From positions 82,682 through 146,681 of the forward strand of contig NZ_VTPZ01000012.1 in NCBI RefSeq assembly GCF_008638305.1: a stretch of DNA of 64,000 nt, read 5' to 3'. The position numbers and the translations under genes are program-made. Shown in pieces: positions 52,232 to 61,692 of the stretch (the stretch's first letter is position 1; every line of letters begins with the position of its first letter). The DNA comes from Pseudomonas profundi (GTDB lineage: Bacteria; Pseudomonadota; Gammaproteobacteria; Pseudomonadales; Pseudomonadaceae). The notes under the pieces were generated by a model. That model did not search any database, was not told the DNA's origin, and saw only the letters and a list, made by a program, of their open reading frames with translations.

Positions 52232-53077
52232 GTGTTTCTGTACGCCGGCAATATCCTGGTTGGTAAAGCAGTGGCCGGCACTTTGCCGCCTGTTTCGCTG
52301 GCCTTCGGACGCGTGCTGGTTGCGTTGATTGCGGTGGTCTGTCTGTTCGGTCCAGCCGCATATCGGCAGCGCCAGCTATTGCTCCGTCAGTGGCGTGGAT
52401 TGCTGGCGGTCGCCGTGTCTGGCGTCGCGCTGTTTAACGTCTTCGTCTATTCCGCTCTCCAGCACACCAGCGCCACCAACGTGGCGGTACTGGAGTCGGG
52501 CGTGCCGGTCATCACCGCGTTGTGCATGGCGGCGTTTGTTGGCGAGCGCCTGAAAGCTCGGCAGTGGTTTGGTATTGTCCTGTCGGTTGCAGGCGCTGCG
52601 TGGGTAGTCTCCGCAGGCAATCCGGGCGAGCTGCTTGAGCAGGCGAACCGGGGTGATGTGCTGATGCTGCTGGCCGTGTGCGCCTGGGTCGGCTATTCCT
52701 TCACTATCAGGCGCTGGCTGGTCGGGATGCCTGCCTACGCAACCCTGGTACCGCTGATGGCCATCGCTGCGCTGATACTGGCGCCGATGGCGCTGGTTGA
52801 AAACGTACTGACAGAGCAGCGCTGGAGCCTGAGTGAAGAAGCCTTAATCGCCTTGTTATACTTGGGCCTGGGTCCCTCGCTTGTCGCCTTCGTAGCCTAT
52901 AACCGTGCAGTGCTGTTAGTTGGGCCCTCGCGTTCAGCGGTATTGCTGAATCTTCTTCCGCTGGTGACCATGGCCGGCGGATTCTGGTGGCTGGGTGCTC
53001 CGATCACTCTGGTGCAGGTTGTTGGTGCGGTGGTAGTGGTGGTCGGCGTCACGCTGGTGGTATTCGAGCCGCGGTAG
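52232..53077 (+). CDS. EamA-family (DMT) permease
   Basis: The product has about nine or ten membrane segments and two EamA repeats (ALQHTSATNVAVLESGVPVITALCMAAFVGERLKARQW and the related second half). Such carriers export amino acids or metabolites. The listed start is GTG 52232, but the upstream frame back to the stop at 52184 has no ATG, GTG or TTG although it encodes part of the expected first membrane segment (VIRAYVYLLLAVFLYAGN). A CTG at 52196 or another rare start may be used. Substrate unknown. Confidence 0.82.
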   Translation: MFLYAGNILVGKAVAGTLPPVSLAFGRVLVALIAVVCLFGPAAYRQRQLLLRQWRGLLAVAVSGVALFNVFVYSALQHTSATNVAVLESGVPVITALCMAAFVGERLKARQWFGIVLSVAGAAWVVSAGNPGELLEQANRGDVLMLLAVCAWVGYSFTIRRWLVGMPAYATLVPLMAIAALILAPMALVENVLTEQRWSLSEEALIALLYLGLGPSLVAFVAYNRAVLLVGPSRSAVLLNLLPLVTMAGGFWWLGAPITLVQVVGAVVVVVGVTLVVFEPR

Positions 53078-53318
53078 CGGGACTGCGACCGGCGATCGCT
53101 CAATACTTTCTGGATGTCAGTAATCAGGTTTATGGAAAGACTTTTGCATGAATATTCTATCCATGACCCGATGAGTGCTCTTGGTCATGTAACTGAGCTG
53201 TGCTAGTTTTGCGCGCATGACAGGATGATTGCAGATAAAGCTGCGTGATTCGTTCGGGCATAGCCTGCTCGAGCTCAATGTACAAGCGTCTGCGGACGCA
53301 TGGATCGGAAAGCCTTAC

Positions 53319-54086
53319 GTGACACCGCCAGCTTTGGAAGTGCGTGACCTGCACAAGCGCTACGGCGACCTTGAGGTACTCAAGGGCGTTGATCTTACTG
53401 CCCGCGACGGCGATGTTATCTCCATTCTTGGCTCCTCCGGGTCGGGCAAAAGTACCCTGTTGCGCTGTATAAACCTCCTCGAGAATCCTCATAAAGGACA
53501 AATCGTGGTGGCCGGCGAAGAAATGAAACTCAAGCCCGGTCGTGACGGTGCGCTGGTCGCTGCCGACAACAAGCAGATCAATCGTTTGCGTGCCAATATC
53601 GGCTTCGTCTTCCAGAGCTTCAACCTGTGGCCGCACATGAGCATTCTCGACAACATCATCGAGGCTCCGCGGCGCGTGCTGGGTCAGCGCAAAGCCGATG
53701 CGGTTGCCGCAGCGGAACTGTTCCTGGAAAAAGTAGGCATCGCCGACAAGCGCCACGCTTTTCCTGCGCAGCTTTCCGGTGGTCAGCAACAGCGCGCCGC
53801 TATTGCCCGCACTCTGGCCATGCAGCCACGTGTCATCCTGTTTGACGAACCGACTTCTGCCCTGGACCCGGAGATGGTCCAGGAGGTGCTGAACGTGATC
53901 CGAGCGCTGGCCGACGAAGGGCGTACTATGCTGTTGGTCACCCACGAGATGGGCTTTGCAAGGAATGTGTCCAGTCAGGTCGTTTTTCTGCATCAGGGAC
54001 AAGTCGAGGAAATCGGTACGCCCGAACAGGTCTTCGATAATCCCGTGTCCGAACGTTGTAAACAGTTCATGTCCAGCCACAGGTAA
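53319..54086 (+). CDS. Basic amino-acid ABC transporter ATP-binding protein (HisP type)
   Basis: The 255-residue ATPase has Walker A GSSGSGKST, Q-loop FVFQSFNLWPHM, signature LSGGQQQRAAIA, Walker B VILFDEPTSALD and the H-loop VTHEMGFA. The match to HisP starts with ALEVRDLHKRYG, so I prefer GTG 53319 (GGAAAG just upstream) over a TTG at 53229 that adds 30 residues. It opens a four-gene operon for a His or Arg/Lys/Orn importer. Confidence 0.92.
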   Translation: MTPPALEVRDLHKRYGDLEVLKGVDLTARDGDVISILGSSGSGKSTLLRCINLLENPHKGQIVVAGEEMKLKPGRDGALVAADNKQINRLRANIGFVFQSFNLWPHMSILDNIIEAPRRVLGQRKADAVAAAELFLEKVGIADKRHAFPAQLSGGQQQRAAIARTLAMQPRVILFDEPTSALDPEMVQEVLNVIRALADEGRTMLLVTHEMGFARNVSSQVVFLHQGQVEEIGTPEQVFDNPVSERCKQFMSSHR

Positions 54087-54098
54087 GGAGTTGTAACC

Positions 54099-54848
54099 AT
54101 GAAGAGCTACAAGAAGGTTTTGCTGGCCGCTGCGATGTCCCTGTTCATGAGTGCCCCGGCAATGGCGGAAACGCTGCGCATCGGCACAGAGGGCGCTTAT
54201 CCGCCCTTCAATATGATCAACAGCAAGGGTGAGGTTGTCGGCTTCGATATCGATATCGGCATGGCGCTCTGTGAGGAAATGGGCGTCGAGTGCACGGTAG
54301 TCACCTCCGACTGGGACGGCCTGATTCCAGCGCTGAATACCCGCCGGTTTGACTTCCTGATCGCCGGCATGTCCATCACCGACGAGCGCAAACAGGCTGT
54401 TGATTTCACCGATCCGTACTACACCAACAAGCTGCAATTTGTCGCGCCGAAGAAATCTGATTTCAAGGTCGATAAAGCCAGTCTGGAAGGCAAGACCATC
54501 GGCACCCAGCGCGCCACACTCGCGGGTCAATGGCTCGAAGACAATCTGGGCGACGTGGTTGATATTCGCCTGTACGACACCCAGGAGAATGTTTACCTGG
54601 AGCTGAACTCCGGCCGTATCGATGGCGCGCTGGCAGACAAGTTCGTCCAGCATGACTGGCTGCAATCCGAAGCCGGCCAGGACTTCGAGTTCAAGGGCGA
54701 ACCGGTATTTGATGATGACGAGATCGGTATTGCCGTGCGCAAGGGTGATCCGCTGCGCGAGCGTCTGAACAAAGCGCTGGCGGCCATCATCGAAGACGGC
54801 ACCTACGAAGAGATCAACGCCAAATACTTTCCCTTCAGCATTCGCTGA
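54099..54848 (+). CDS. Periplasmic basic amino-acid binding protein (HisJ/ArgT/AotJ type)
   Basis: The 249-residue protein has a signal peptide (MSLFMSAPAMAE) and the family-3 binding fold: LRIGTEGAYPPFN, GEVVGFDIDIGMALCEEM, DGLIPALNTRRFDFLIAGMSITDERKQAVDFTDPYY. Two cysteines (CEEMGVEC) could form the disulfide seen in HisJ and ArgT. Ligand could be histidine, arginine or ornithine. Confidence 0.93.
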   Translation: MKSYKKVLLAAAMSLFMSAPAMAETLRIGTEGAYPPFNMINSKGEVVGFDIDIGMALCEEMGVECTVVTSDWDGLIPALNTRRFDFLIAGMSITDERKQAVDFTDPYYTNKLQFVAPKKSDFKVDKASLEGKTIGTQRATLAGQWLEDNLGDVVDIRLYDTQENVYLELNSGRIDGALADKFVQHDWLQSEAGQDFEFKGEPVFDDDEIGIAVRKGDPLRERLNKALAAIIEDGTYEEINAKYFPFSIR

Positions 54849-54888
54849 CCTCACGACCGGGCCCCGCGGGGCCCGGCGCGACTGAAAG

Positions 54889-55587
54889 ATGCCCATGTTT
54901 GATTTGCACGGTTTTGGTCCGGCCCTTCTCGAAGGGACCTGGATGACGATTCGTTTGTCCCTGGCAGCGGTAGCGCTGGGGCTGTTACTCGGTCTGCTTG
55001 GTGCCAGCGCCAAGATCTCAGGCAACGTACTGCTGCGCGGCGTTGGCGGCTTCTATACCTCGGTTGTCCGCGGAATCCCGGAAACCCTGTGGGTGCTGAT
55101 GGCTTACTTCGGCACCGTTTCGCTGATGAATGCGCTGGGCAGTTACTTCGGTAACCCGTATCTGACGCTAAGCCCGTTCCTGGCTGGAACGCTGGCGCTT
55201 GGGTTATGTTTCGGTGCCTACGCCACGGAAGTCTTCCGTGGCGCGCTGCTGTCGATCTCCCCCGGACAGAAAGAGGCAGGGCTGGCGCTGGGCATGTCGA
55301 ACATGCGGATCTTCTGGCGTATTACTCTGCCGCAACTGTGGCGAGTCGCTCTGCCGGGGTTAGGTAACCTGTATCTCATCCTGCTGAAAGACACTGCCCT
55401 GGTATCGCTGATCACCCTCGAAGAAGTACTGCGCAAGGCCCAGGTCGCTGCCAATGCCACCAGGGAACCCTTCACCTTTTACTTCACCACCGCTCTGATC
55501 TATCTGGGCCTGACAGTCATCATCATGGCCGCACTGCACTGGTTTGAACGCCGGGCGAACAAGGGCTACGCAAGGACCGAGCTATGA
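54889..55587 (+). CDS. Amino-acid ABC transporter permease (HisQ type)
   Basis: The 232-residue permease has about five membrane segments and the EAA loop EVFRGALLSISPGQKEAGLALGMSNMRIFWRITLPQLWRVALPGLGN. It overlaps the next permease by four bases (ATGA). Confidence 0.92.
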   Translation: MPMFDLHGFGPALLEGTWMTIRLSLAAVALGLLLGLLGASAKISGNVLLRGVGGFYTSVVRGIPETLWVLMAYFGTVSLMNALGSYFGNPYLTLSPFLAGTLALGLCFGAYATEVFRGALLSISPGQKEAGLALGMSNMRIFWRITLPQLWRVALPGLGNLYLILLKDTALVSLITLEEVLRKAQVAANATREPFTFYFTTALIYLGLTVIIMAALHWFERRANKGYARTEL

Positions 55588-56285
55588 CCTGGGCTGAACG
55601 CTGGGCAACGATTCAACCCTGGCTGCCGCAGCTGTGGGAAGGCACGCTGGTAACGCTGGAGCTGGTCGGCCTGGCCGTATTGATCGGGCTGATACTCGCC
55701 ATTCCGCTGGGGCTGGGCAGAGCCTCACGGCACTGGTACATCCGCGCCGTGCCCTATTCGTACATCTTCTTCTTCCGCGGCACACCGCTGATTCTGCAGC
55801 TGTTTCTGGTGTATTACGGCTTGTCGCAGTTCGAGGTGGTACGCGACAGCATGTTCTGGCCCTACCTGCGCGAACCCTATTGGTGTGCGCTGATTACGAT
55901 GACGCTGCACACCGCCGCCTACATCGCCGAGATCCTGCGCGGCGCCATTCAGGCGGTACCACCCGGTGAAGTGGAAGCCGCCAGAGCGCTCGGCATGTCG
56001 CGTAGCCAGGCACTGCAATACATCATCCTGCCGCGGGCGATCCGTATCGGCCTGCCGGCCTATGGCAACGAGGTCATCCTCATGCTCAAGGCCAGCGCAG
56101 TGGTCTATACCGTTACCCTGATGGATCTCATGGGGGTGGTACGCACCATCAACTCACGCACCTACCAGTTCGAGCTGTTCTTCCTGGTAGCGGGGCTGAT
56201 TTACCTGACTATCACCATTCTCTTCACCCAGTTGTTCAAGCTGGTCGAGCACTGGCTCAAGGTTGAGGCCAGTCGCAAGCGCTGA
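55584..56285 (+). CDS. Amino-acid ABC transporter permease (HisM type)
   Basis: The 233-residue partner permease has the EAA loop EILRGAIQAVPPGEVEAARALGMSRSQALQYIILPRAIRIGLPAYGNEV. It completes the importer and is followed three bases later by a methyltransferase gene. Confidence 0.92.
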   Translation: MTWAERWATIQPWLPQLWEGTLVTLELVGLAVLIGLILAIPLGLGRASRHWYIRAVPYSYIFFFRGTPLILQLFLVYYGLSQFEVVRDSMFWPYLREPYWCALITMTLHTAAYIAEILRGAIQAVPPGEVEAARALGMSRSQALQYIILPRAIRIGLPAYGNEVILMLKASAVVYTVTLMDLMGVVRTINSRTYQFELFFLVAGLIYLTITILFTQLFKLVEHWLKVEASRKR

Positions 56286-56288
56286 GCC

Positions 56289-57485
56289 ATGGACTTCCTT
56301 GCGCGTTTTCAACAGCTGGATGCCTGGTTGAGTGAGCACCAGGCAGTCTGGCGCGCACGGCCTTTCACGCAGCTACAGCTGCCGTGGGAGCAGGTCTGGC
56401 CCGAGCTTTCCGTATTCTTGCGCGTCCGCTCGCTAGAGCAGGCCGAGCAAAACCACAACCAGCCCCATCTGCTCGACGCGCCTGCGCCCTTTACCGAGTT
56501 GGCTGCGCAGTCGCTCGCCTTGAGCCAGGTTGAAGACTGGTCACGTGCCCCGCCGAACCCGCTACCCGAATCGCTGACCCGCAATGTGCCGGGGCGCAAA
56601 TGGCAGCAGATAACCCGCTTTGCTGATATTTCCCACCAGCGTCTGCCGCAGCCCGCGCAGCACTGGCTGGATTGGTGTGCCGGCAAGGGCCACCTGGGAC
56701 GACTGTTGGCCTTCACCGGCGGTCAGCCGTTGAGCTGCCTTGAATACGACGGCGCGCTCAATGAGCAGGGCAGGGCGCTCAGTCATCAGTGCAATATTGA
56801 GGCGTCCCATGTAGATGCCGACGTGCTCAGTGCAAGCTCGTGGCAGCATTTGCAACCGCATCACACGCCGGTTGCCCTGCATGCCTGTGGCGAACTGCAC
56901 ATGACCCTGTTGCGCCAGAGCGTCGCCCGCGGCTGTGGACAACTGGTGCTGTCGCCATGTTGTTACAACCGGATCGAGACGGACAGCTATCAGCCACTCT
57001 CTGCCGCAGGCCGTAGGGCGCAGCTCAGCCTCAGCAAGGACGACCTCGCGCTGCCGCTGCTGGAAAGCGTCACAGCCGGACAGCGGGTGCGGCGGCTGCG
57101 TGATCAATCCATGGCCTGGCGCCTGGCGTTTGATCTGTGGCAGCGCGAAGCGCGCGGTGTTGATAGTTATCTTCCCACGCCTGCACGGCCGCAAAGCGCT
57201 TTGAATGTAGGTGTCGCAGACTTCTGCCGCAGCCTCGCCGCGCATCATCATCTTGAACTGCCAGAGCCGGCGGACTGGGGCGCGCTGGAACATGACGGCT
57301 GGCAGCGGCTGGCCCAGGTACGCAACCTGGAGCTGGTCGGAGCGCTGTTCAGACGTCCCCTGGAAATTTGGCTGCTTCTCGACCGCACCTTGTTTCTTCA
57401 GGAATCCGGCTTCTGTGTACAGCTCGGCCAGTTCTGCTCCGCAAGCCTTACGCCGCGCAACCTGATGCTCATTGGACATAAATAA
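56289..57485 (+). CDS. Class-I SAM methyltransferase domain protein (METTL25-like)
   Basis: The 398-residue protein has the SAM-binding motif WLDWCAGKGHLGRLLAF near residue 125 and later VALHACGELHMTLLRQ and QLVLSPCCYNRI, the HACG/SPCC pattern of the METTL25/RRNAD-like group. The substrate is unknown. It follows the permease genes on the same strand, probably as part of the same transcript. Confidence 0.82.
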   Translation: MDFLARFQQLDAWLSEHQAVWRARPFTQLQLPWEQVWPELSVFLRVRSLEQAEQNHNQPHLLDAPAPFTELAAQSLALSQVEDWSRAPPNPLPESLTRNVPGRKWQQITRFADISHQRLPQPAQHWLDWCAGKGHLGRLLAFTGGQPLSCLEYDGALNEQGRALSHQCNIEASHVDADVLSASSWQHLQPHHTPVALHACGELHMTLLRQSVARGCGQLVLSPCCYNRIETDSYQPLSAAGRRAQLSLSKDDLALPLLESVTAGQRVRRLRDQSMAWRLAFDLWQREARGVDSYLPTPARPQSALNVGVADFCRSLAAHHHLELPEPADWGALEHDGWQRLAQVRNLELVGALFRRPLEIWLLLDRTLFLQESGFCVQLGQFCSASLTPRNLMLIGHK

Positions 57486-57818
57486 ACTGAACAGCCCACT
57501 ACCAGCCTGTGAACGGCTTGCGCACAGACTTATCCACAGATTATGGTTGTGCACTGTTATCCCCGACATCTGTGCATAATCATGTTGACGACAGCTTGAT
57601 AGAGTTCTGCGGGCCTTTATCAGCGCGGCTTGTAGCGTACCGATCAAAAAATAACCTTGGTGGATAGTTTCGCTAAAACAAGGGGTTAACCTTGGTTTGT
57701 CAAGTGCCGCGACAGAAACCATGCACAAGTGCGATTAATCGCCGCACCGGCAAAAAAACAGTGGATAACCCCCTACAGGGGTTTACAGATCAGCGCGCAT
57801 CTATATAATTCACCCCGC
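57486..57818 (+). other. Noncoding spacer with DnaA-box-like sites before tRNA-Thr
   Basis: The 333 bases hold no gene. They carry TTATCCACA (57530-57538) and TGTGCATAA (57571-57579, TTATGCACA on the other strand), both perfect TTATNCACA boxes. Weaker relatives are TTATCCCCG (57557-57565) and AGTGGATAA (57760-57768). A 10-base direct repeat TAACCTTGGT (57652-57661 and 57687-57696) and an inverted repeat ACAAGG-ggttaa-CCTTGG lie between them. Role unknown; chromosomal origin is not suggested because no dnaA is nearby. Confidence 0.6.
57782..57809 (+). promoter_or_regulatory. Sigma-70 promoter of tRNA-Thr
   Basis: TTTACA (57782-57787) and a perfect TATAAT (57804-57809) are 16 bases apart, just upstream of the tRNA. 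Confidence 0.82.
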
Positions 57819-57894
<76 letters not shown>

Positions 57895-57910
57895 GCAAAA
57901 TCAACGACTT

Positions 57911-57937
57911 AGGCCCGCCTCAAAAGCGGGCCTTTTT
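57911..57937 (+). terminator. Terminator after tRNA-Thr
   Basis: AGGCCCGC pairs with GCGGGCCT around CTCAAAA and is followed by TTTTT. Confidence 0.85.
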
Positions 57938-57949
57938 CGTTTCTGGCGT

Positions 57950-57974
57950 TTGGGTACCACTTTGGGTACCACTT
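57950..57974 (+). repeat. Tandem repeat TTGGGTACCACTT, possible att-site or integrase-end remnant
   Basis: Two copies of a 12-base unit (57950-57962 and 57962-57974) lie 55 bases past the tRNA. Repeats of this look occur at ends of tRNA-borne elements; the link is inference. Confidence 0.4.
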
Positions 57975-58108
57975 CTCTCCGCGATCATGCGTCTTCCCGC
58001 TTCTAACACCTTTCGCTAAAAAAACCGAAACTCGGTGTTTTATCGCACATTCTCCATCTCGCTTTCGTATTTCATAGGTATCGCCAATTCACGTAGGAGA
58101 CGAAGGCG

Positions 58109-58147
58109 ATGGCTTTTATTTCGATTTGCAAAGGTGGACATGTATGA
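58109..58147 (+). CDS. Possible 12-residue leader peptide coupled to the HTH gene
   Basis: ATG at 58109 has GGAGACGAAGG in front, reads MAFISICKGGHV and stops at TGA 58145-58147, which overlaps the ATG of the next gene (58144). The strong ribosome site and the ATGA overlap suggest translational coupling, but the frame is too short to be sure. Confidence 0.35.
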   Translation: MAFISICKGGHV

Positions 58148-58632
58148 ATATCGAGCTCATGTCGGCCGTTTTTGCCCTGGAGTGTGACCCCCGCGACAAG
58201 AACCTAATGCTTTTTTTAGCGTTTCGCAGCAATGCAGATGGGTTGGCTTGGCCCGGAGTGGCTCGTATAGCGGAGGCAATTTCCCAGTCCCTGCGGTCGA
58301 CACAAAGAAGACTTAAGCGTCTTGTCGCCCAAGGGTTGTTGGAAATTATCCCTCGTACGGCTGCAGGTGGCCGTCAGACATCAAATTTTTATCGTTTGCT
58401 TCCCGCGGTGTCTCAAGCCTCCGCCCCTGAGACCAGCATAGCCGGCAACGGGTCGGATTTGTCACTCTCGAGGGTGACAGCATGGGTGTCGCCCCAAGAA
58501 TTAACAAAAGAAAGAAAATCTTCAGGGGTGGCATCTGGCGGCGAAGTTGGCAAGTACCACCTGGAACAGCTGCAGCAAAGGCTGAGGGGGAGATTCAGTA
58601 CTAAGATGGTCACGAACGGAGGCGATCAATGA
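58144..58632 (+). CDS. Helix-turn-helix protein of mobile-element type
   Basis: The 162-residue product has a winged helix-like N-terminal domain (MLFLAFRSNADGLAWPGVARIAEAISQSLRSTQRRLKRLVAQGLLEII), as in replication-initiator-like or phage regulators, and a polar C-terminal half without known motif. AAGGTGG precedes the ATG. Its TGA overlaps the start of the AlpA-like gene (ATGA). Codon use is more AT-rich than the core genes, in line with transfer. Function is not assured. Confidence 0.75.
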   Translation: MNIELMSAVFALECDPRDKNLMLFLAFRSNADGLAWPGVARIAEAISQSLRSTQRRLKRLVAQGLLEIIPRTAAGGRQTSNFYRLLPAVSQASAPETSIAGNGSDLSLSRVTAWVSPQELTKERKSSGVASGGEVGKYHLEQLQQRLRGRFSTKMVTNGGDQ

Positions 58633-58805
58633 GTACTAGCGAGGTGCTTAAGACCACCGATGAAATTTGCGCCATATTACGTGTCAGCCGTCAGACTCTT
58701 TGGCGACTGACGAAAGACAATCCATCCCTTCCAGGAAGAGTCAGGATCGGCCGGTTAACGCGTTGGTCTGAGAAAGAGCTGATAGGGTGGCTCAATTCCA
58801 GGTGA
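58629..58805 (+). CDS. AlpA-family excisionase/regulator
   Basis: The 58-residue protein reads MSTSEVLKTTDEICAILRV, then SRQTLWRLTKDNPSLPGRV and RIGRLTRWSEKELIGWL, the compact MerR-like HTH of AlpA/phage-regulator proteins that switch on integrase or excision. Its presence next to a tRNA gene points to an integrative element, whose integrase is not in this window. Confidence 0.85.
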   Translation: MSTSEVLKTTDEICAILRVSRQTLWRLTKDNPSLPGRVRIGRLTRWSEKELIGWLNSR

Positions 58806-58878
58806 CTCGGTAAGTGATAACTCTTGAGGACATCATCCATGGAGGGAGATGCCCTCCGGCGCACGCCAGAAGATCAAG

Positions 58879-59160
58879 CTACCTAGCCAAGTCTCTCGGC
58901 TCATCACGTCCCATAACGTTTGCTTCCGATATCAAAAAGTTCGAGCTGTCCAACTGCTGCTTCATCACGTGATAGCCAGGCGAAATGCTTCGCAGCATAT
59001 CTTCGCTCGACTGCGGTTCCACGTGACCACCATGAAACTCGAGAGCCTCAGCCTTCACCTCGCTGTCACATTCTTGAAGCAATGCTTTAACACGCCCTGC
59101 GTACCTTTCTGAATTGCAAACCGCAATCCTGCGGCTTTCGAAATTGCGAAAGGTGATCAT
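58879..59160 (-). CDS. Unknown 93-residue ORF divergent from ptxA
   Basis: The frame starts at ATG 59160, inside the palindrome CATATG that also starts ptxA at 59161, and ends at 58879. It reads MITFRNFESRRIAVCNSE, then a charged helix-like stretch (RYAGRVKALLQECDSEVKAEALEF). GC at third positions looks lower than in the ptx genes. I recognise no family. It could equally be noncoding promoter sequence of ptx, which must lie here. Confidence 0.3.
   Translation of the reverse strand: MITFRNFESRRIAVCNSERYAGRVKALLQECDSEVKAEALEFHGGHVEPQSSEDMLRSISPGYHVMKQQLDSSNFLISEANVMGRDEPRDLAR
59135..59152. promoter_or_regulatory. Inverted repeat in front of ptxA, possible operator
   Basis: CTTTCG-aaattg-CGAAAG is a perfect 6-bp inverted repeat ending nine bases before the ptxA ATG and containing the AAGG ribosome site. 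It could bind a regulator or form a small hairpin. Confidence 0.35.
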
Positions 59161-60848
<1,688 letters not shown>

Positions 60849-60856
60849 GGACCGAT

Positions 60857-61684
60857 ATGTCTACTCACTATAATGTGCAGGCGCTACCTGCTGAGCAAAG
60901 GGAGCGAATACTGCGCGGTTTCGGCCTCAGTTGGTGGCGCCAGTTGGGGCAGGTGGCAATCCTCTGCGGGGTAGTTGTGCTGGCCTGTTGGTACGTTGGG
61001 CTGCTTGACGCCACGACATTGCTGAACGGCCTTCCTTCCATCGCGACTCTGGCAGGGGAGGCCATGCCGCCGGACTTCTCGGGCTACCGCAGCTGGATCA
61101 GCCCGTTGATCGATACGTTGGCAATGAGCATCGCCGGCACGGCTATCGCGGTGGTGTTCTCGTTGCTGATTGCGTTCATCGCGGCGCGCAATACGTCGCC
61201 GCATCCCCTCGTCTTCGGCATAGCAAGGGTGTTGCTGAATGCGTTGCGGTCGGTGCCGGAGCTGATCATGGGCATCATCTTCGTCGCGGCGGTGGGATTT
61301 GGTGCCTTGCCGGGCGTGCTAGCGCTGGGGCTGCATTCGATCGGTATGGTCGGCAAGTTTTTTGCCGAGGCCATCGAGCATGTCGACGAAGCGCCGGTGG
61401 AAGCCGCTCGCGCGGCGGGGGCCACATCGTTGCAGGTACTGCTGCACGCAGTACTGCCGCAGGTGACGCCGCAGTTTGCCGACGTAGCCATCTACCGCTG
61501 GGAATACAACTTCCGTGCCTCCACCGTGATGGGCATGGTGGGTGCCGGTGGTATCGGCTTCGAACTCATGGGCTCATTGCGCATCATGCAGTATCAGGAA
61601 GTAGCAGCAATTCTGCTGGTCATCCTGGCCATGGTCACGCTAGTGGACGCCTTCAGCGGCGTTCTGCGCAAACGCTTCAAATAG
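60857..61684 (+). CDS. ptxC: Phosphite ABC transporter permease PtxC
   Basis: The 275-residue PhnE-type permease has about six membrane segments and the EAA-like loop [43 protein letters not shown] 60857 has GAGG six bases before it; a GTG at 60845 overlapping ptxB is the alternative. Confidence 0.93.
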   Translation: MSTHYNVQALPAEQRERILRGFGLSWWRQLGQVAILCGVVVLACWYVGLLDATTLLNGLPSIATLAGEAMPPDFSGYRSWISPLIDTLAMSIAGTAIAVVFSLLIAFIAARNTSPHPLVFGIARVLLNALRSVPELIMGIIFVAAVGFGALPGVLALGLHSIGMVGKFFAEAIEHVDEAPVEAARAAGATSLQVLLHAVLPQVTPQFADVAIYRWEYNFRASTVMGMVGAGGIGFELMGSLRIMQYQEVAAILLVILAMVTLVDAFSGVLRKRFK

Positions 61685-61692
61685 GACATATC

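Noticed and set aside
53140..53170. ArgR-type operator before the amino-acid transporter
   Set aside because: ATGAATATTCTAT resembles half of an ARG box, but the second half is absent.
53157..55025. 622-codon open frame on the minus strand
   Set aside because: It lies opposite the ABC transporter genes, which have full family motifs; high-GC codon bias creates long antisense frames.
57486..57818. Chromosomal replication origin
   Set aside because: DnaA-like boxes are present, but no dnaA, dnaN, rpmH or gidA gene is near and no clear AT-rich unwinding repeats are seen.
59063..59080. Pho box upstream of ptxA
   Set aside because: Only one half-site (CTGTCAC) matches; the second half at the required spacing (TTGAAGC) does not, so I do not annotate a PhoB site.
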